A stretch of 64,000 nt of DNA from Methylocaldum sp. 14B (lineage in GTDB: Bacteria > Pseudomonadota > Gammaproteobacteria > Methylococcales > Methylococcaceae), in assembly GCF_002005105.1 (NCBI RefSeq), contig NZ_MSCV01000032.1:1-64000 (forward strand). Reading direction: 5' to 3'. The position numbers and the translations under genes are program-made. Under the pieces are notes generated by a model. It was not told the DNA's origin. It saw nothing but the letters and a program-made list of their open reading frames with translations, and did no database searches. Positions 18,588 through 28,100 of the stretch are shown piece after piece (the stretch's first letter is position 1; the number at the start of each line of letters is the position of its first letter).

Positions 18588-18618
18588 AGATAAACCCTGG
18601 AGTAGGCACCAAGGTCAA
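18588..18618 (-). promoter_or_regulatory. MerR-type promoter of the P1B ATPase
   Basis: On the minus strand TTGACC (18618-18613) and TTATCT (18593-18588) are separated by 19 bases. The dyad ACCTTGG...CCAGGGT spans the spacer. The -35 overlaps the stop codon of the upstream thioredoxin-fold gene, so the ATPase can be induced separately. Confidence 0.65.
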
Positions 18619-18956
18619 GCGTTTGGTCCAAAGAATCCGGTAGAAGCGGCGCCCCGGCGAGGGGCGGCGGTCCTTTGCCGGGGCGAGTCGGCTAAAGACT
18701 GGCCCAGTCCGGCCGCGCGAAGCGCTGGCTCGTCGACGCCTGCCCCCGTACAGCACGGGGCCAACCGGCCGTCGATGGCGACCGCCGGCACCGAACGAAC
18801 GCCCAGGTCTCGGGCACGCTTGGCTACATTGATGTCGTTCATGTCGTGCAGCGTCACCTCGCAAGACGGACAGGCGGCCCGCTTTATCATTTCGATGACG
18901 TCCTCGCAGACCGTGCAACCGGCGCTGAACACCTCGATTTTGCGTTTCGTCATCAT
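18615..18956 (-). CDS. glutaredoxin-like thiol protein with extra Cys pairs
   Basis: Starting at one of two adjacent ATG codons (18956 or 18953), this 113-residue protein has a thioredoxin fold with redox motif AGCTVCEDV and the cis-Pro segment VRSVPAVAIDG. Two more Cys clusters are present, ACPSCE and a vicinal pair in LAPCCTGAG. The C-terminal 25 residues are Arg/Ala-rich. Proteins like this are common beside mer and other thiophilic-metal genes. It has its own MerR-type promoter and lies directly upstream of the P1B ATPase unit. A role in passing metals or reducing metal-thiol bonds is inference. Confidence 0.75.
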   Translation of the reverse strand: MMTKRKIEVFSAGCTVCEDVIEMIKRAACPSCEVTLHDMNDINVAKRARDLGVRSVPAVAIDGRLAPCCTGAGVDEPALRAAGLGQSLADSPRQRTAAPRRGAASTGFFGPNA

Positions 18957-19044
18957 TTCTACGCTCCTGTTACTGGTTTCGCGGATTTTGACGCCGCGCG
19001 TCTCGACTTCTCGTCGAGGGGCCGATCCGTACCGCGTCGATGGC

Positions 19045-19076
19045 AGCCTACACCTTGGAGCTTGCTCAAAGGTCAA
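19045..19076 (-). promoter_or_regulatory. MerR-type promoter of the glutaredoxin-like gene
   Basis: On the minus strand TTGACC (19076-19071) and TAGGCT (19050-19045) enclose a 20-base spacer. The spacer carries the dyad ACCTTTGAGC-AA-GCTCCAAGGT, nine of ten positions matching between arms. This is the best formed of the three related operators. Confidence 0.72.
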
Positions 19077-19356
19077 GAGGGAGGTGCTAAGGTGTTTACC
19101 GGGTGGAAATCCGAGCAAATCCTATAGATACAAGGAGTGAGAGCGAGCGAATATCGATTCTCCCCTGACAGCGGTGATCTCTGACGAGACCTTTGTCCCG
19201 TCGGATGAGATGTCGTTCGATCCATGATCGACGAGCGGGATTCGTCGGATGGGGTTTCAGCGGCAGGCGGTTCGCCCAAGGCTCTGAAGAGCCGCGCTAA
19301 TCCAACCTGACGTTCAACTCATGATGAATAAATCCGGCCCCCTCCAAGTTTTACGC
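19077..19356. other. intergenic stretch without a recognisable gene
   Basis: Together with the promoter before it, about 400 bases separate the glutaredoxin-like gene from the nuclease-like gene. No frame has coding character or similarity that I can recognise, and there is no obvious terminator hairpin with a T-run. The region marks the border between the metal regulon and the efflux block. Confidence 0.5.
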
Positions 19357-20622
19357 TCACGGCCTGGTACGGGCGATCTTTCTTAAAATGGAATGATCTT
19401 CGCCGAAGGTACAAATCGCTTTACAGTGCTCGCACAAATCATTGAACGGAATGAAGGCGATCGGGATCTCGGCCAGGGCGTTGCGAAAGGCGGGGCGGGC
19501 CAATTGCGCCATCACTTCCTTCTCGCGGCGATCCGGCGCCACCAGATAAAGATCGCACGTGCAGTCGGGAATCGATCGCGCCAAATCCTCCAATCGGAGG
19601 ATTCCCGAGTAGATGGAGGTGCTTTTCTCGACCTCGAAGGCACCGACGATCTCCCCCGTGTCTGGTTTCAGCCAGAGCACGTCAATCAGACCCACCGTCT
19701 CCAGTACTTCCTGTGGCCAGTCCTTCGGAGGCAATTCGGGTACGGTGAGCAGCGCGAAGCTTTGACCGTCGTAGGAGCGATGACGGTCATTGCGGGCCAC
19801 ATGGACTTCATATTGGAGGGCGCGCCCAATCGTAATCAGCAGATGTTGAATGCGCGTGTGCTCGGATTCTTCCCGCTGCTCCTCTACGATCGCCGCATGT
19901 CGAGCCTTGGCGGCTTTCTCGGCTTTGGCCTTCTCCGTCGCGAGGACGGCCTCGGCATTGCCCTGCATCGGTAACCGTCCCGAACCGATTTCATACAGCA
20001 AACCCGCAAATGCGCCGAGATCTTTGGAGAGCTGGTTGCGTACCTTGTCGTTCGCCTGGATGATGGTCTCGCGCATGGCGAGATAACTCTCCCAGGAACC
20101 GAGTTTCTTCTTGTCCGCGAACAGGGCGTTGAAGCCGTTGACCATGGCGGTATTGAAGGGCGGCACGAGGGTGGGATGCAGAAAGTACACGATATTGGCC
20201 GCCGCAGGCCCCAGCCCTTTGATCCGGGCCGCGGCCAGACGGCTCATTTCGGCCAATACCCGATCCGCCTGCGTGGTGGTGAGACAGGCGTTGAGGAATG
20301 CGCCAAACGTGCGCTTGTTCGTCTCATTTTCATAGATGTCGGGGATGCGAAGCTTGGGTTTCCAGTAGAACGGATGGGCCGCACCTTCGAAAACTTCCTT
20401 CTGTTCGGTGATCGCGGTCAACACCACATCTAAGGAGGAACCTTTGAAATCGTTTCCGAAAGTCCCATGGGCGATGCTGTCCACGACATCGCGCACCCCG
20501 CGCCGTATGGTACGGAAGGCTTTCATGCGCGCTTCCCCGTTGATGAACCACGTGTTGTACACCGATTCCTGATCGGCCTTGTAGCGGTCAATCAGTTCGA
20601 TCAATCTTGAAGTCTCCATCAC
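19357..20622 (-). CDS. unrecognised nuclease-like protein (HhH-like N-terminal region, ExK-type C-terminal region)
   Basis: The 421-residue protein has no family that I can name. Residues 135-147 (KGLGPAAANIVYF) resemble a helix-hairpin-helix DNA-binding element. Residues 225-255 form a charged helix rich in Lys, Ala and Glu. The C-terminal domain has IDVLWLKP (D314), then GAFEVEKS (E330, E332, K333), the spacing of a PD-(D/E)xK nuclease core, followed by a region resembling restriction endonucleases. A CxHC-like CEHCKAIC near the end could bind metal. It stands alone, with no methyltransferase beside it, so it may be a solitary defence or repair nuclease. Function is inference. Confidence 0.6.
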   Translation of the reverse strand: MMETSRLIELIDRYKADQESVYNTWFINGEARMKAFRTIRRGVRDVVDSIAHGTFGNDFKGSSLDVVLTAITEQKEVFEGAAHPFYWKPKLRIPDIYENETNKRTFGAFLNACLTTTQADRVLAEMSRLAAARIKGLGPAAANIVYFLHPTLVPPFNTAMVNGFNALFADKKKLGSWESYLAMRETIIQANDKVRNQLSKDLGAFAGLLYEIGSGRLPMQGNAEAVLATEKAKAEKAAKARHAAIVEEQREESEHTRIQHLLITIGRALQYEVHVARNDRHRSYDGQSFALLTVPELPPKDWPQEVLETVGLIDVLWLKPDTGEIVGAFEVEKSTSIYSGILRLEDLARSIPDCTCDLYLVAPDRREKEVMAQLARPAFRNALAEIPIAFIPFNDLCEHCKAICTFGEDHSILRKIARTRP

Positions 20623-20796
20623 ACCCCATTTTTATTTTGCGGATCGGCAGCCCGTTATTTTAGTGGGTCCTGTCATTCGATACCGGATCCGCCTCGTTTT
20701 CAGATTCGCTTTCGGGTGTGCGCCAGATAGACGTTCAAAGCCACCGCAACGCCATTCCAGGCGATGGGTATGGCCTGAGGCGGGACAGCCATGGTG

Positions 20797-23700
20797 CTAA
20801 TCTTGAGTTCCAAGGGCCGGTTTTACCTCCCAGCGCCACTTCCAAAGGGTATAAATGGCCGGATAGATGAGCAGCTCCAGCACGGCCGACGTGACGATCC
20901 CGCCGAGCATCGGCGCGGCGATCCGCTTCATCACGTCGGCGCCGGTGCCGGAGCTCCACAGGATGGGCAATAACCCCACCAGGATGGCCATCACCGTCAT
21001 CATCTTGGGCCGGATGCGCTTGACCGCCCCGTGCATCACCGCCTCCTGGAGGTCGGCAAAGCTCTTCATCCGGCCTTCCCGCTTCATCTGCTCGTAGGCG
21101 AGATCGAGATAGAGCAGCATCACCACCCCGGTCTCGGCGTCGAGTCCTGCGAGGGCGATGAGGCCCACCCACACCGCTACGCTCAGGTTATAGCCGAGGA
21201 GGTAGAGGAGCCACACCGCGCCCACCAGCGAGAAGGGCACCGCCAGAAACACGATCAGGGTCTTTACCGCCGAGCCCGTGTTGAGGTAGATCAGCACGAA
21301 CACCACCAGCAGGGTGAGGGGCACAACAAACATGAGCTTTTCTTGCGCCCGTTCCAGGTACTGGAACTGCCCGGCCCAGGCGAGGTGGACGCCGGGCGGT
21401 AGCGCGATCCGTTCGGCCAGCGTCTGCTTGGCCTCCGCCACGTAACCCCCGAGGTCCCGGCCCGCCACGTCCACAAAGACATAGCCGACCAGTTGGGCGT
21501 CCTCGTCCCGCACCATCGGCGGCCCCACCGAGTAGCGGAGATCCGCGAGTTGGGCCATGGGCACGAGCGGTCCTGCGGGGGTGTGGATCAGCGTGCGCTT
21601 GAGCTTCTCCACATCGTCGCGCAGCTCGCGGGGATAGCGGAGATTGACGGAATACCGCTCCCGTCCCTCCACGGTCCAGGTGATGTGCTTGCCGCCGATG
21701 GCCGTCTCGATGACATCCTGCACATCTCCGACGGTCAGACCGTAGCGCGCCGCCTCGGCCCGCCGCACGTCGAAGTCCAGATAGTAGCCGCCGGCCGCCC
21801 GGTCGTAGTAGGCGCTGCGGGTGCCGCGCAAGGGGCCCAGCACCGCCTCGATCCGGGTGCCGACCTGCTCGATGGACTCGAGATCGGGACCGAAGACCTT
21901 GATGCCCAAGACGCTCCGGATCCCGGTGGCCAGCATCTCGGTGCGGGTCTGGATGGGCATCCAGAAGATGTTGGGCATGCCGGGGAATCTCAGCGTCTTG
22001 TCCATCTCGTCGAGCAGCTCGTCCCAGGTCATCGGCCGCTCCTCGGGCCACAGCCGCTGCAATGGGGCCTTGAGCCAGTCCGGCGTCCAGCCGGAATGCC
22101 AGCGCTCCACCTTCACCGTGCGCCATGCCTCGGGCGGCTTCAGGTTCACCACGGTCTCCACCATATTGAGCGGGGCCGGGTCCGTGGGACTGTTGGCCCG
22201 CCCGATCTTGCCGGCAACCATCTCCGTTTCCGGAAAACCCTTGAGCAGCTGATCCTGGGTCTGGAGAACTTGGCGTGCCTGGGTGACCGACATACCCGGC
22301 AGGGCGGTGGGCATGTAGAGGAGGGTGCCTTCATTGAGCGGGGGCATGAACTCCGAACCGAGCTTGGCAAAGACCGGGAGACTCAGGGCCATCACCACCA
22401 CCGCCGCGACGACCATCGTCTTGCGAAAGCGGATGACGAAGGCGACGATGGGCTGATAGAGCGCGATGAGCACCCGGCTCACCGGATGCCGCTCTTCACT
22501 GTGGATCCGCCCGCGGATGAAGAAGGTGGCCAGTGCCGGAGTCAGGGTCACGGCGAGCAGCGCCGCGAAGGCCATCGAAAACATGGTGGTGTAGGCGAGC
22601 GGCTTGAAGAGCCGGCCTTCCTGCGACTCCAAGGCGAAGATCGGAATGAAGGAGACGGTGATCACCAGCAGGGCGAAGAAGATGGCGGGGCCGACCTCCT
22701 TGAACGCCTCGATGATCACCCGCTCGCGAGAGCCCGGCCGCCCCTGCCTCTGCCACTCGTCGAGCCGCTTGTGGGCGTTCTCCACCATGATGATCGCCGC
22801 ATCCACCATGGCGCCGATGGCGATGGCAATGCCGCCCAGGGACATGAGGGTGGCCGGGACGCCCAGATAGTACATAGGGACGAAGGCGAGCAGCACCGCA
22901 ACGGGGAGCGTGAAGATGGGGATCAGCGAACTGCGGAGATGGAAGAGGAACAGGATGATGACCAGGCCCACCACGAGCATTTCCTCTTTCAGGGTGGCCT
23001 TCAGGGTGTCGATGGCGCGCCGGATGAGGTTCGAACGGTCGTAGGTGGTGACGATCTCCACGCCCTCCGGCAGCGAACGCTTGACCTCCTCCAATTTCTC
23101 CTTGACCTCCCGGATCACCGTGAGGGCGTTTTCCCCGTAGCGCATCACCACGATACCCCCCACCGCCTCGCCCTCGCCGTTGAGCTCGGCGATTCCCCGG
23201 CGGAGGTCGGGACCCAACTGCACCTGACCGATGTCGCGGACCCGGATAGCCGTGCCCTGGCCGTCGGTGCCCACGGGGATGTCCTCGATGTCCTCGAGCG
23301 AGCGGATATAGCCGAGCCCGCGGACGAAGTGCTCCACACTGCTGACCTCCAGCACCCGGCCGCCCACTTCGTTGTTGCTGCGGCGGATGGCCTCGATCAC
23401 GGTCGCTAGGGGCAGGTTATAGGCGAGGAGCGCCTGGGGATTGACCGTGACCTGGTACTGCTTGACGAAGCCCCCCACCGTCGCCACTTCGGCCACCCCC
23501 GGCACGCTCGAAAGCCAGTAGCGGAGATACCAGTCCTGCAGGGAGCGCAACTCGGCCAGGCTATGCTTTCCGCTCTTGTCCACCAGCGCGTACTGGAATA
23601 CCCAGCCCACGCCGGTGGCGTCGGGACCGAGGGTCGGCGTCACCCCTTCGGGGAGCCTCCGGGCGATCCCCTGCAGATATTCGAGTACCCGGCTTCTGGC

Positions 23701-24015
23701 CCAGTAGATGTCGGTGCCGTCCTCGAAGACCACGTAGACGAAGGAATCCCCGATCATGGAGACGCCGCGCACATATTTGACCCGCGGTGCGGCGATCAGA
23801 GAGGAGACGATGGGATACGTGATCTGGTCCTCCATGATCTGGGGGCTGCGGCCCGGCCACTCGGTGTAGACGATCACCTGCACATCCGAGAGATCCGGAA
23901 TGGCGTCCAACGGCACGCGCAAGAGCGCCCAAAGGCCCCAGGCGGAAGCGAAAAAGAGCAGGAGCAGAACCAGGAACCTGTTCTTGGCGTTGTATTCGAT
24001 GAGCTTGCCGATCAC
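20797..24015 (-). CDS. CusA-type heavy-metal RND efflux pump
   Basis: The 1072-residue inner-membrane transporter uses the proton gradient to export metal ions through the CusB/CusC partners. The start is GTG at 24015, which overlaps the cusB stop (GTGA) and follows an AGGGGGG sequence. The protein has the RND layout of 12 membrane helices and two large periplasmic loops. Hallmarks include VPLDAIPDLSDVQV, the GRSPQIMEDQITYPI motif of the HME subfamily, and GGIAIAIGAMVDAAIIMVEN. The DAA motif points to monovalent Cu/Ag export rather than CzcA-type divalent transport. It is last in a cusCBA-like operon. Confidence 0.93.
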   Translation of the reverse strand: MIGKLIEYNAKNRFLVLLLLFFASAWGLWALLRVPLDAIPDLSDVQVIVYTEWPGRSPQIMEDQITYPIVSSLIAAPRVKYVRGVSMIGDSFVYVVFEDGTDIYWARSRVLEYLQGIARRLPEGVTPTLGPDATGVGWVFQYALVDKSGKHSLAELRSLQDWYLRYWLSSVPGVAEVATVGGFVKQYQVTVNPQALLAYNLPLATVIEAIRRSNNEVGGRVLEVSSVEHFVRGLGYIRSLEDIEDIPVGTDGQGTAIRVRDIGQVQLGPDLRRGIAELNGEGEAVGGIVVMRYGENALTVIREVKEKLEEVKRSLPEGVEIVTTYDRSNLIRRAIDTLKATLKEEMLVVGLVIILFLFHLRSSLIPIFTLPVAVLLAFVPMYYLGVPATLMSLGGIAIAIGAMVDAAIIMVENAHKRLDEWQRQGRPGSRERVIIEAFKEVGPAIFFALLVITVSFIPIFALESQEGRLFKPLAYTTMFSMAFAALLAVTLTPALATFFIRGRIHSEERHPVSRVLIALYQPIVAFVIRFRKTMVVAAVVVMALSLPVFAKLGSEFMPPLNEGTLLYMPTALPGMSVTQARQVLQTQDQLLKGFPETEMVAGKIGRANSPTDPAPLNMVETVVNLKPPEAWRTVKVERWHSGWTPDWLKAPLQRLWPEERPMTWDELLDEMDKTLRFPGMPNIFWMPIQTRTEMLATGIRSVLGIKVFGPDLESIEQVGTRIEAVLGPLRGTRSAYYDRAAGGYYLDFDVRRAEAARYGLTVGDVQDVIETAIGGKHITWTVEGRERYSVNLRYPRELRDDVEKLKRTLIHTPAGPLVPMAQLADLRYSVGPPMVRDEDAQLVGYVFVDVAGRDLGGYVAEAKQTLAERIALPPGVHLAWAGQFQYLERAQEKLMFVVPLTLLVVFVLIYLNTGSAVKTLIVFLAVPFSLVGAVWLLYLLGYNLSVAVWVGLIALAGLDAETGVVMLLYLDLAYEQMKREGRMKSFADLQEAVMHGAVKRIRPKMMTVMAILVGLLPILWSSGTGADVMKRIAAPMLGGIVTSAVLELLIYPAIYTLWKWRWEVKPALGTQD

Positions 24016-25967
24016 GATCCACCCCCCTGAAGGTGTGCATTGACGGTGAAGCGCTCGTGGACTTTGGCCTGCCCCGGCCGCTCCACTTTCACCGTCACGC
24101 TCCACGGGCCCGCCATGGTGAACCGGACCTTGGCCTCGTAAACACCTTTCCCGATCGGGACGGCCTCCGCCTTGTCGACCATCATGCCCGGCATGTCCAT
24201 GGTGTACTCCACGGCCACTGTGGCGCCGGTGACCGGCCGATCACCGGCGTCCCGGACCTCGATGCGAAGGGTGTTGTCGCCCACTTGGGCCGGCTCCGGC
24301 TGAGTACCGAGGCGCAACTTGATCTCGCCCGCGGGCTTTTCCTTTTGGGGTACCGCAGCGCCCATTTCCTCCTCCATGGGCCTTGCGCTTCCCATTTCCA
24401 TGGATTTCTTGGCCTCCGCCTCCTCGAGGCTGGCATTGATAGTGAAGCGCTCTCGGACTTCGGCCTGACCCGGCTGCCGGAGGCTCACCGTCACGCCCCA
24501 GGGGCCGGCCATAGTGAACCGGACTTGGGTCTCGTAGACACCGTCCCCAATGTGGCGGACCTCCGCCTTGTCGATCGGCATGCCCGGCATGTCCATGGTG
24601 TATTCGACGGCGAGCGCGGCATGGGTGACGGGCTGACCGCGGGCATCTTTGACTTCAATGCGAAGTGCATTCTCACCCACCTTGGCCGGCTCGGGTTGGG
24701 TACTGATACGCAGTCTCAGGTCACCGATGGCTTTCTCCTGGGGGCCAGCGGCAGGTGTTCCCCCGCCCATCTCCATGGGCTTGGCGCTCTCCATCTTCCA
24801 GTCCCCCATGCCGATTTGCCCCATCATCGCCATCATGCTCTCCGCCGCAGCGAGCTTGCTCTCGGAATCGATGAGGAAATTGCCGCTCGATGCGATCCGC
24901 TCTCCCTCCTCAAGGCCGTCCAGGACCTCCCAGTACCCCTCCGTCTGCATCCCTAAGGTCACTTCGCGCGGCTCCAGGCGCCCCTCGCCGCGATCGACGA
25001 AGACCAGGTTGCGCACCCCGGAGTGGAGCACGGCGCTCTCGGGCACGACCCGCTTCTCGCCCAAATCGGCCTTCAGTTCCATATTGGCGTACATGCCCGG
25101 TTTGAGCTTATGGTCGGGGTTCGGAAACACGAACCGCACCTGGTTGGTGCGGGTCTCGGTCTCCAGGTAGGGATAGATGTAATCGACGGTCCCCCGCCAG
25201 ACGGCCCCAGGGATATAGGCCAGCGAGATGGCGGCCTCTTGCCCCTCGCGGATGAGGGGCAGTTCGTATTCGTAGATCGCCGCCTTCACCCAGACGGTGG
25301 AGAGATCGGCAATCTTGTACAGGGTGGTCCCCGGCTCCACCCGCTGCCCTTGCAAGGCTTCCTTTTCGATGACGTAACCGGTGATCGGGGAATAAAGAAT
25401 CTGGTGAAACTGCGGCTTGCCCGATTGCTCCAAGGCCCGGATCTGAGCGGGCGTGAGGTCCCACAGCAGCAGGCGGTTACGGCTGGCCTCGACCAGGAAT
25501 TCCGCCGACTCCAGCGCCTCGTGCAGGCGGCTGTCCTTGAGCTTGTCCCGGGTGCGGAGCGCCAACAGATACTCCTGCTGGGCGCTCACCAGATCGGGAC
25601 TATAAATGGTCAGGAGCGGCTGTCCTTTCTTGACGAGCCTGCCGGTAGAGTTCACCACGAGGTCTTGTATCCAGCCGGAGATCTTGAGCGTCACCTCGGC
25701 CAGCTTACGCTCGTCGTATTCCACGCGGCCCACCGTCCGGATGACTTTAACCAAAGGCTTCTTCGTGACCGTTCCGTAGGTGACGCCGATGAGCTGTCGT
25801 TGTATCGGGCTGAGTTGGACAGGTCCCTGTTGCGGCATCACGGGAGAAGAGCGCCCTTTACCGCCGGGCTGAGCTTCGTCGGGAGCGGCTTTGACTCCTC
25901 CCTCGAATGATTGAAGCGCCAAGGCCAAGGCCAGGAGACAGGCCCAAAGCGTTCTACGGTCTCTCAT
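24012..25967 (-). CDS. CusB-type membrane fusion protein with two tandem C-terminal beta domains
   Basis: Starting at MRDRRTLW (ATG 25967), the 651-residue periplasmic adaptor has a signal peptide, an MFP core (biotin-lipoyl half motifs around VEYDERKLAEVTLKISGWI and GYVIEKEALQGQRV, and a coiled-coil hairpin between) and a Met-rich linker (MMAMMGQIGMGDWKME). After residue 450 two similar domains of about 90 residues follow, each with VEYTMDMPGM and VRFTMAGPW. They resemble FixH/YtkA-like periplasmic domains. Ordinary CusB proteins lack them. The CusA start overlaps the stop. It probably takes metal from the periplasm and opens the pump. Confidence 0.9.
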   Translation of the reverse strand: MRDRRTLWACLLALALALQSFEGGVKAAPDEAQPGGKGRSSPVMPQQGPVQLSPIQRQLIGVTYGTVTKKPLVKVIRTVGRVEYDERKLAEVTLKISGWIQDLVVNSTGRLVKKGQPLLTIYSPDLVSAQQEYLLALRTRDKLKDSRLHEALESAEFLVEASRNRLLLWDLTPAQIRALEQSGKPQFHQILYSPITGYVIEKEALQGQRVEPGTTLYKIADLSTVWVKAAIYEYELPLIREGQEAAISLAYIPGAVWRGTVDYIYPYLETETRTNQVRFVFPNPDHKLKPGMYANMELKADLGEKRVVPESAVLHSGVRNLVFVDRGEGRLEPREVTLGMQTEGYWEVLDGLEEGERIASSGNFLIDSESKLAAAESMMAMMGQIGMGDWKMESAKPMEMGGGTPAAGPQEKAIGDLRLRISTQPEPAKVGENALRIEVKDARGQPVTHAALAVEYTMDMPGMPIDKAEVRHIGDGVYETQVRFTMAGPWGVTVSLRQPGQAEVRERFTINASLEEAEAKKSMEMGSARPMEEEMGAAVPQKEKPAGEIKLRLGTQPEPAQVGDNTLRIEVRDAGDRPVTGATVAVEYTMDMPGMMVDKAEAVPIGKGVYEAKVRFTMAGPWSVTVKVERPGQAKVHERFTVNAHLQGGGS

Positions 25968-27516
25968 CGCTGACCCCCCTTCCTGGACTCCGCGGCTTCG
26001 CGGGGTTTTGTAGAGGCAGGCCTTCCGTGGTTTGGGCTCCGTGAGCATGCTGCGCACGTCCCGTTGTGCTCCGGGCAAAAGGTTCCGACAAAGCGGTGCC
26101 CGCCCCACCGCTGGGCCTTGCCCCTTCAGGGCCCGTTGCGCGGGTTCGTTTCGTTCCCGGCAAAGCGGTTCTGGCCAATTCCTGACCCACGGCCCGCTCC
26201 AAGTCCGCCCAAGCCTTCTCGAAATTCGCCGCGGCGGTCAGGTGCTCGAGATGGACCTGCTCAACGGCGCGCACGCTGTCGATCAGCGAGAGGAAATCGA
26301 GCACGCCGGTCTGATAGCTGATCTGTGAGGCCTCGAGGGCCTGTTCGGCCTGGGGAATGTGGGTGTGGAGGAAGAGATCGAGCTGCTCCAGGGCGGTCTG
26401 CAGCTCCACGAAGGCCTGTTTCACCTCGAACAGGGACAGATCCCGAAGACGCGAAAGCTCGCTTTGCGCCGTCTGCAGATTCGCGGTGGCCTCCCCTACC
26501 GCGGCGTCGTACTTGTATTTGAAGACCAGGGGAATGGAAGCGGAAACGCCGACCCCGAAGCCGTTGCGTTGACCGAAGTTCTCGAAGCGGCTCACGGAGA
26601 CCTCGAAGTTCGGATAGTAGGCCTTGCGGGCCAGATCACGGGCCAAACCTTCCTTTTCCAAGGTCCTGATCTGGGCGAGAAGTTCCGGCCGGTTGGCGAG
26701 CGCCAGTGCTTCCAGCTCCGCCATGGCGTACGGTACGGCGGGCGCGGGCGGGCTTTGGGGCATCCCCAAGGGAGCTTCGGGGGGACGGCTGAGGAGCGCA
26801 TTGAGCCGCGCCCGGGCCTTGCCCAGCGCTAGGGTCTCGGTGGTCACCCGGTTGATCAAGCGCGTCAGCTCCACCTGGGCCCGCAGCACGTCCGGCTGGG
26901 AGACCTGGCCCACGGCGTATTTTTGTTCGGCGATGCGGGCGAACTGCGCCACCAGTTCCCGATCCCGGCGGTAGACCTCCAGGTTTTGGTACACCAGCCA
27001 GAGATCGAAATAGGCCTTCTTGAGCTGGGCCACGATGTCGATCTCCACGGCCTTCAGCTCCGCCTCCATCCGCTCCGCCTCCTTGGACGCGATTTCGCCC
27101 TTCAGGCGGAGCTTGCCGGGAAAGGGGATCTTTTGGGAGAGGCGGATGATATTGTTATTCGCCTGGTCGATACGAAAGTTCTCGGGCGCGTTCCAGGCTT
27201 CCCAGCTCACCGTGGGGTCCTCGTAGGCGGAAGCCTGGTCGGGCACTTGCCTGGCCGCCGAAAGGCGGCTTTTTGCTGCCTGGATGGCGGGATTATGTTC
27301 CTGAGCATAGGCGAGCACCTTCTCGAGCGCCAAGGCTTCGCCCAGCCATGGCGCCTCTTCCGTTTCGGCGCTTTCCGTCTTGTGAGTAGGTGTAAACGAA
27401 GGTAGGTCACCTTCGCCCGCCAGGCCGGGAGGAGGAAGTGCCCGTGCCGATCCCACCCACGACAGGAATAGACCCATGAGAAAATACACTCGCTTCTTCC
27501 TTCTTGCCTTCGACAT
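25954..27516 (-). CDS. CusC-type TolC-family outer-membrane channel
   Basis: The 520-residue protein starts at ATG 27516 with GGAGGGG upstream. A signal peptide is followed by the TolC-family repeat of long amphipathic helices; LAYAQEHNPAIQAAKSRL marks the first and DRELVAQFARIAEQKYAVGQ the middle of the barrel. It forms the outer-membrane exit duct of the metal efflux system. The C-terminal 70 residues are Ser/Arg/Gly-rich and overlap the first bases of the cusB gene by 14. A paralogous but decayed cusC start lies at about 29335 on the opposite strand. Confidence 0.88.
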   Translation of the reverse strand: MSKARRKKRVYFLMGLFLSWVGSARALPPPGLAGEGDLPSFTPTHKTESAETEEAPWLGEALALEKVLAYAQEHNPAIQAAKSRLSAARQVPDQASAYEDPTVSWEAWNAPENFRIDQANNNIIRLSQKIPFPGKLRLKGEIASKEAERMEAELKAVEIDIVAQLKKAYFDLWLVYQNLEVYRRDRELVAQFARIAEQKYAVGQVSQPDVLRAQVELTRLINRVTTETLALGKARARLNALLSRPPEAPLGMPQSPPAPAVPYAMAELEALALANRPELLAQIRTLEKEGLARDLARKAYYPNFEVSVSRFENFGQRNGFGVGVSASIPLVFKYKYDAAVGEATANLQTAQSELSRLRDLSLFEVKQAFVELQTALEQLDLFLHTHIPQAEQALEASQISYQTGVLDFLSLIDSVRAVEQVHLEHLTAAANFEKAWADLERAVGQELARTALPGTKRTRATGPEGARPSGGAGTALSEPFARSTTGRAQHAHGAQTTEGLPLQNPAKPRSPGRGVSDERP

Positions 27517-27560
27517 TCTCCCCTCCGCAGCCGCCGCAACCAAAACCTTGATTGGGTTCT

Positions 27561-27947
27561 TCAGTTCGTCGCCTCCGCCAGCTGTCGATGCTGGCGGGCC
27601 AAGGACCGTGATTTTTCCGCGGCTTCCCGATAGGTCCGGGCCAGGCGATCACAATGCCGGCTCGTATGGATAGGGCTTTCCCCTTTCACAAAACCGATGT
27701 GAGCATAAGTCTCGCTCATTCTTTCGTGGCGCTTGGCTTTGGCTTGGTAGGATTTGGCTTCTCGTTCGTAGTAAGCCGCGATGCTTTCATGGTCCGTTTT
27801 GGTTCTGGCGTTTTTTACGGCGGCTTCGATATCGAAAGCCGTCAGTTCCTGCGTTTTGAACGCAGCACCTGAGGGGGCGCAACCGAACAGCAACCCCGTG
27901 GAGGTCATCAAAGCGATGCCCAGTATGAATGACCACATCGTTCTCAT
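27561..27947 (-). CDS. small lipoprotein of the efflux locus (copy 1)
   Basis: The 128-residue protein has a lipoprotein signal (LLFGC lipobox at residue 23). The mature part is mostly helical and charged (AARTKTDHESIAAYYEREAK and related). It resembles the plus-strand protein at 29845-30207 in lipobox position, in the A..KT..DHE..AAYY segment and in the central YAHIGF/YIGF element. Function is unknown. Location next to cusCBA suggests a role in periplasmic metal handling or assembly of the pump. Confidence 0.72.
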   Translation of the reverse strand: MRTMWSFILGIALMTSTGLLFGCAPSGAAFKTQELTAFDIEAAVKNARTKTDHESIAAYYEREAKSYQAKAKRHERMSETYAHIGFVKGESPIHTSRHCDRLARTYREAAEKSRSLARQHRQLAEATN

Positions 27948-28100
27948 GCGTAGTGCTCCTCGAAATCCTGACTGGAGTCGACGGCCGATGGACAGGCCAT
28001 CGGGATGACTCGATAACGAGCCGGTAGACGAAGCCGAATTCCGATCCGTTTGGGCAAGCCCCGCGAAAAGCGCGGGAGGCCGACGCGAACGCGGTTTTAA

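Noticed and set aside
21493-23409. 638-codon open frame on the plus strand opposite cusA
   Set aside because: Antisense of the RND pump; His/Asp/Gln-rich composition typical of shadow frames in GC-rich DNA.
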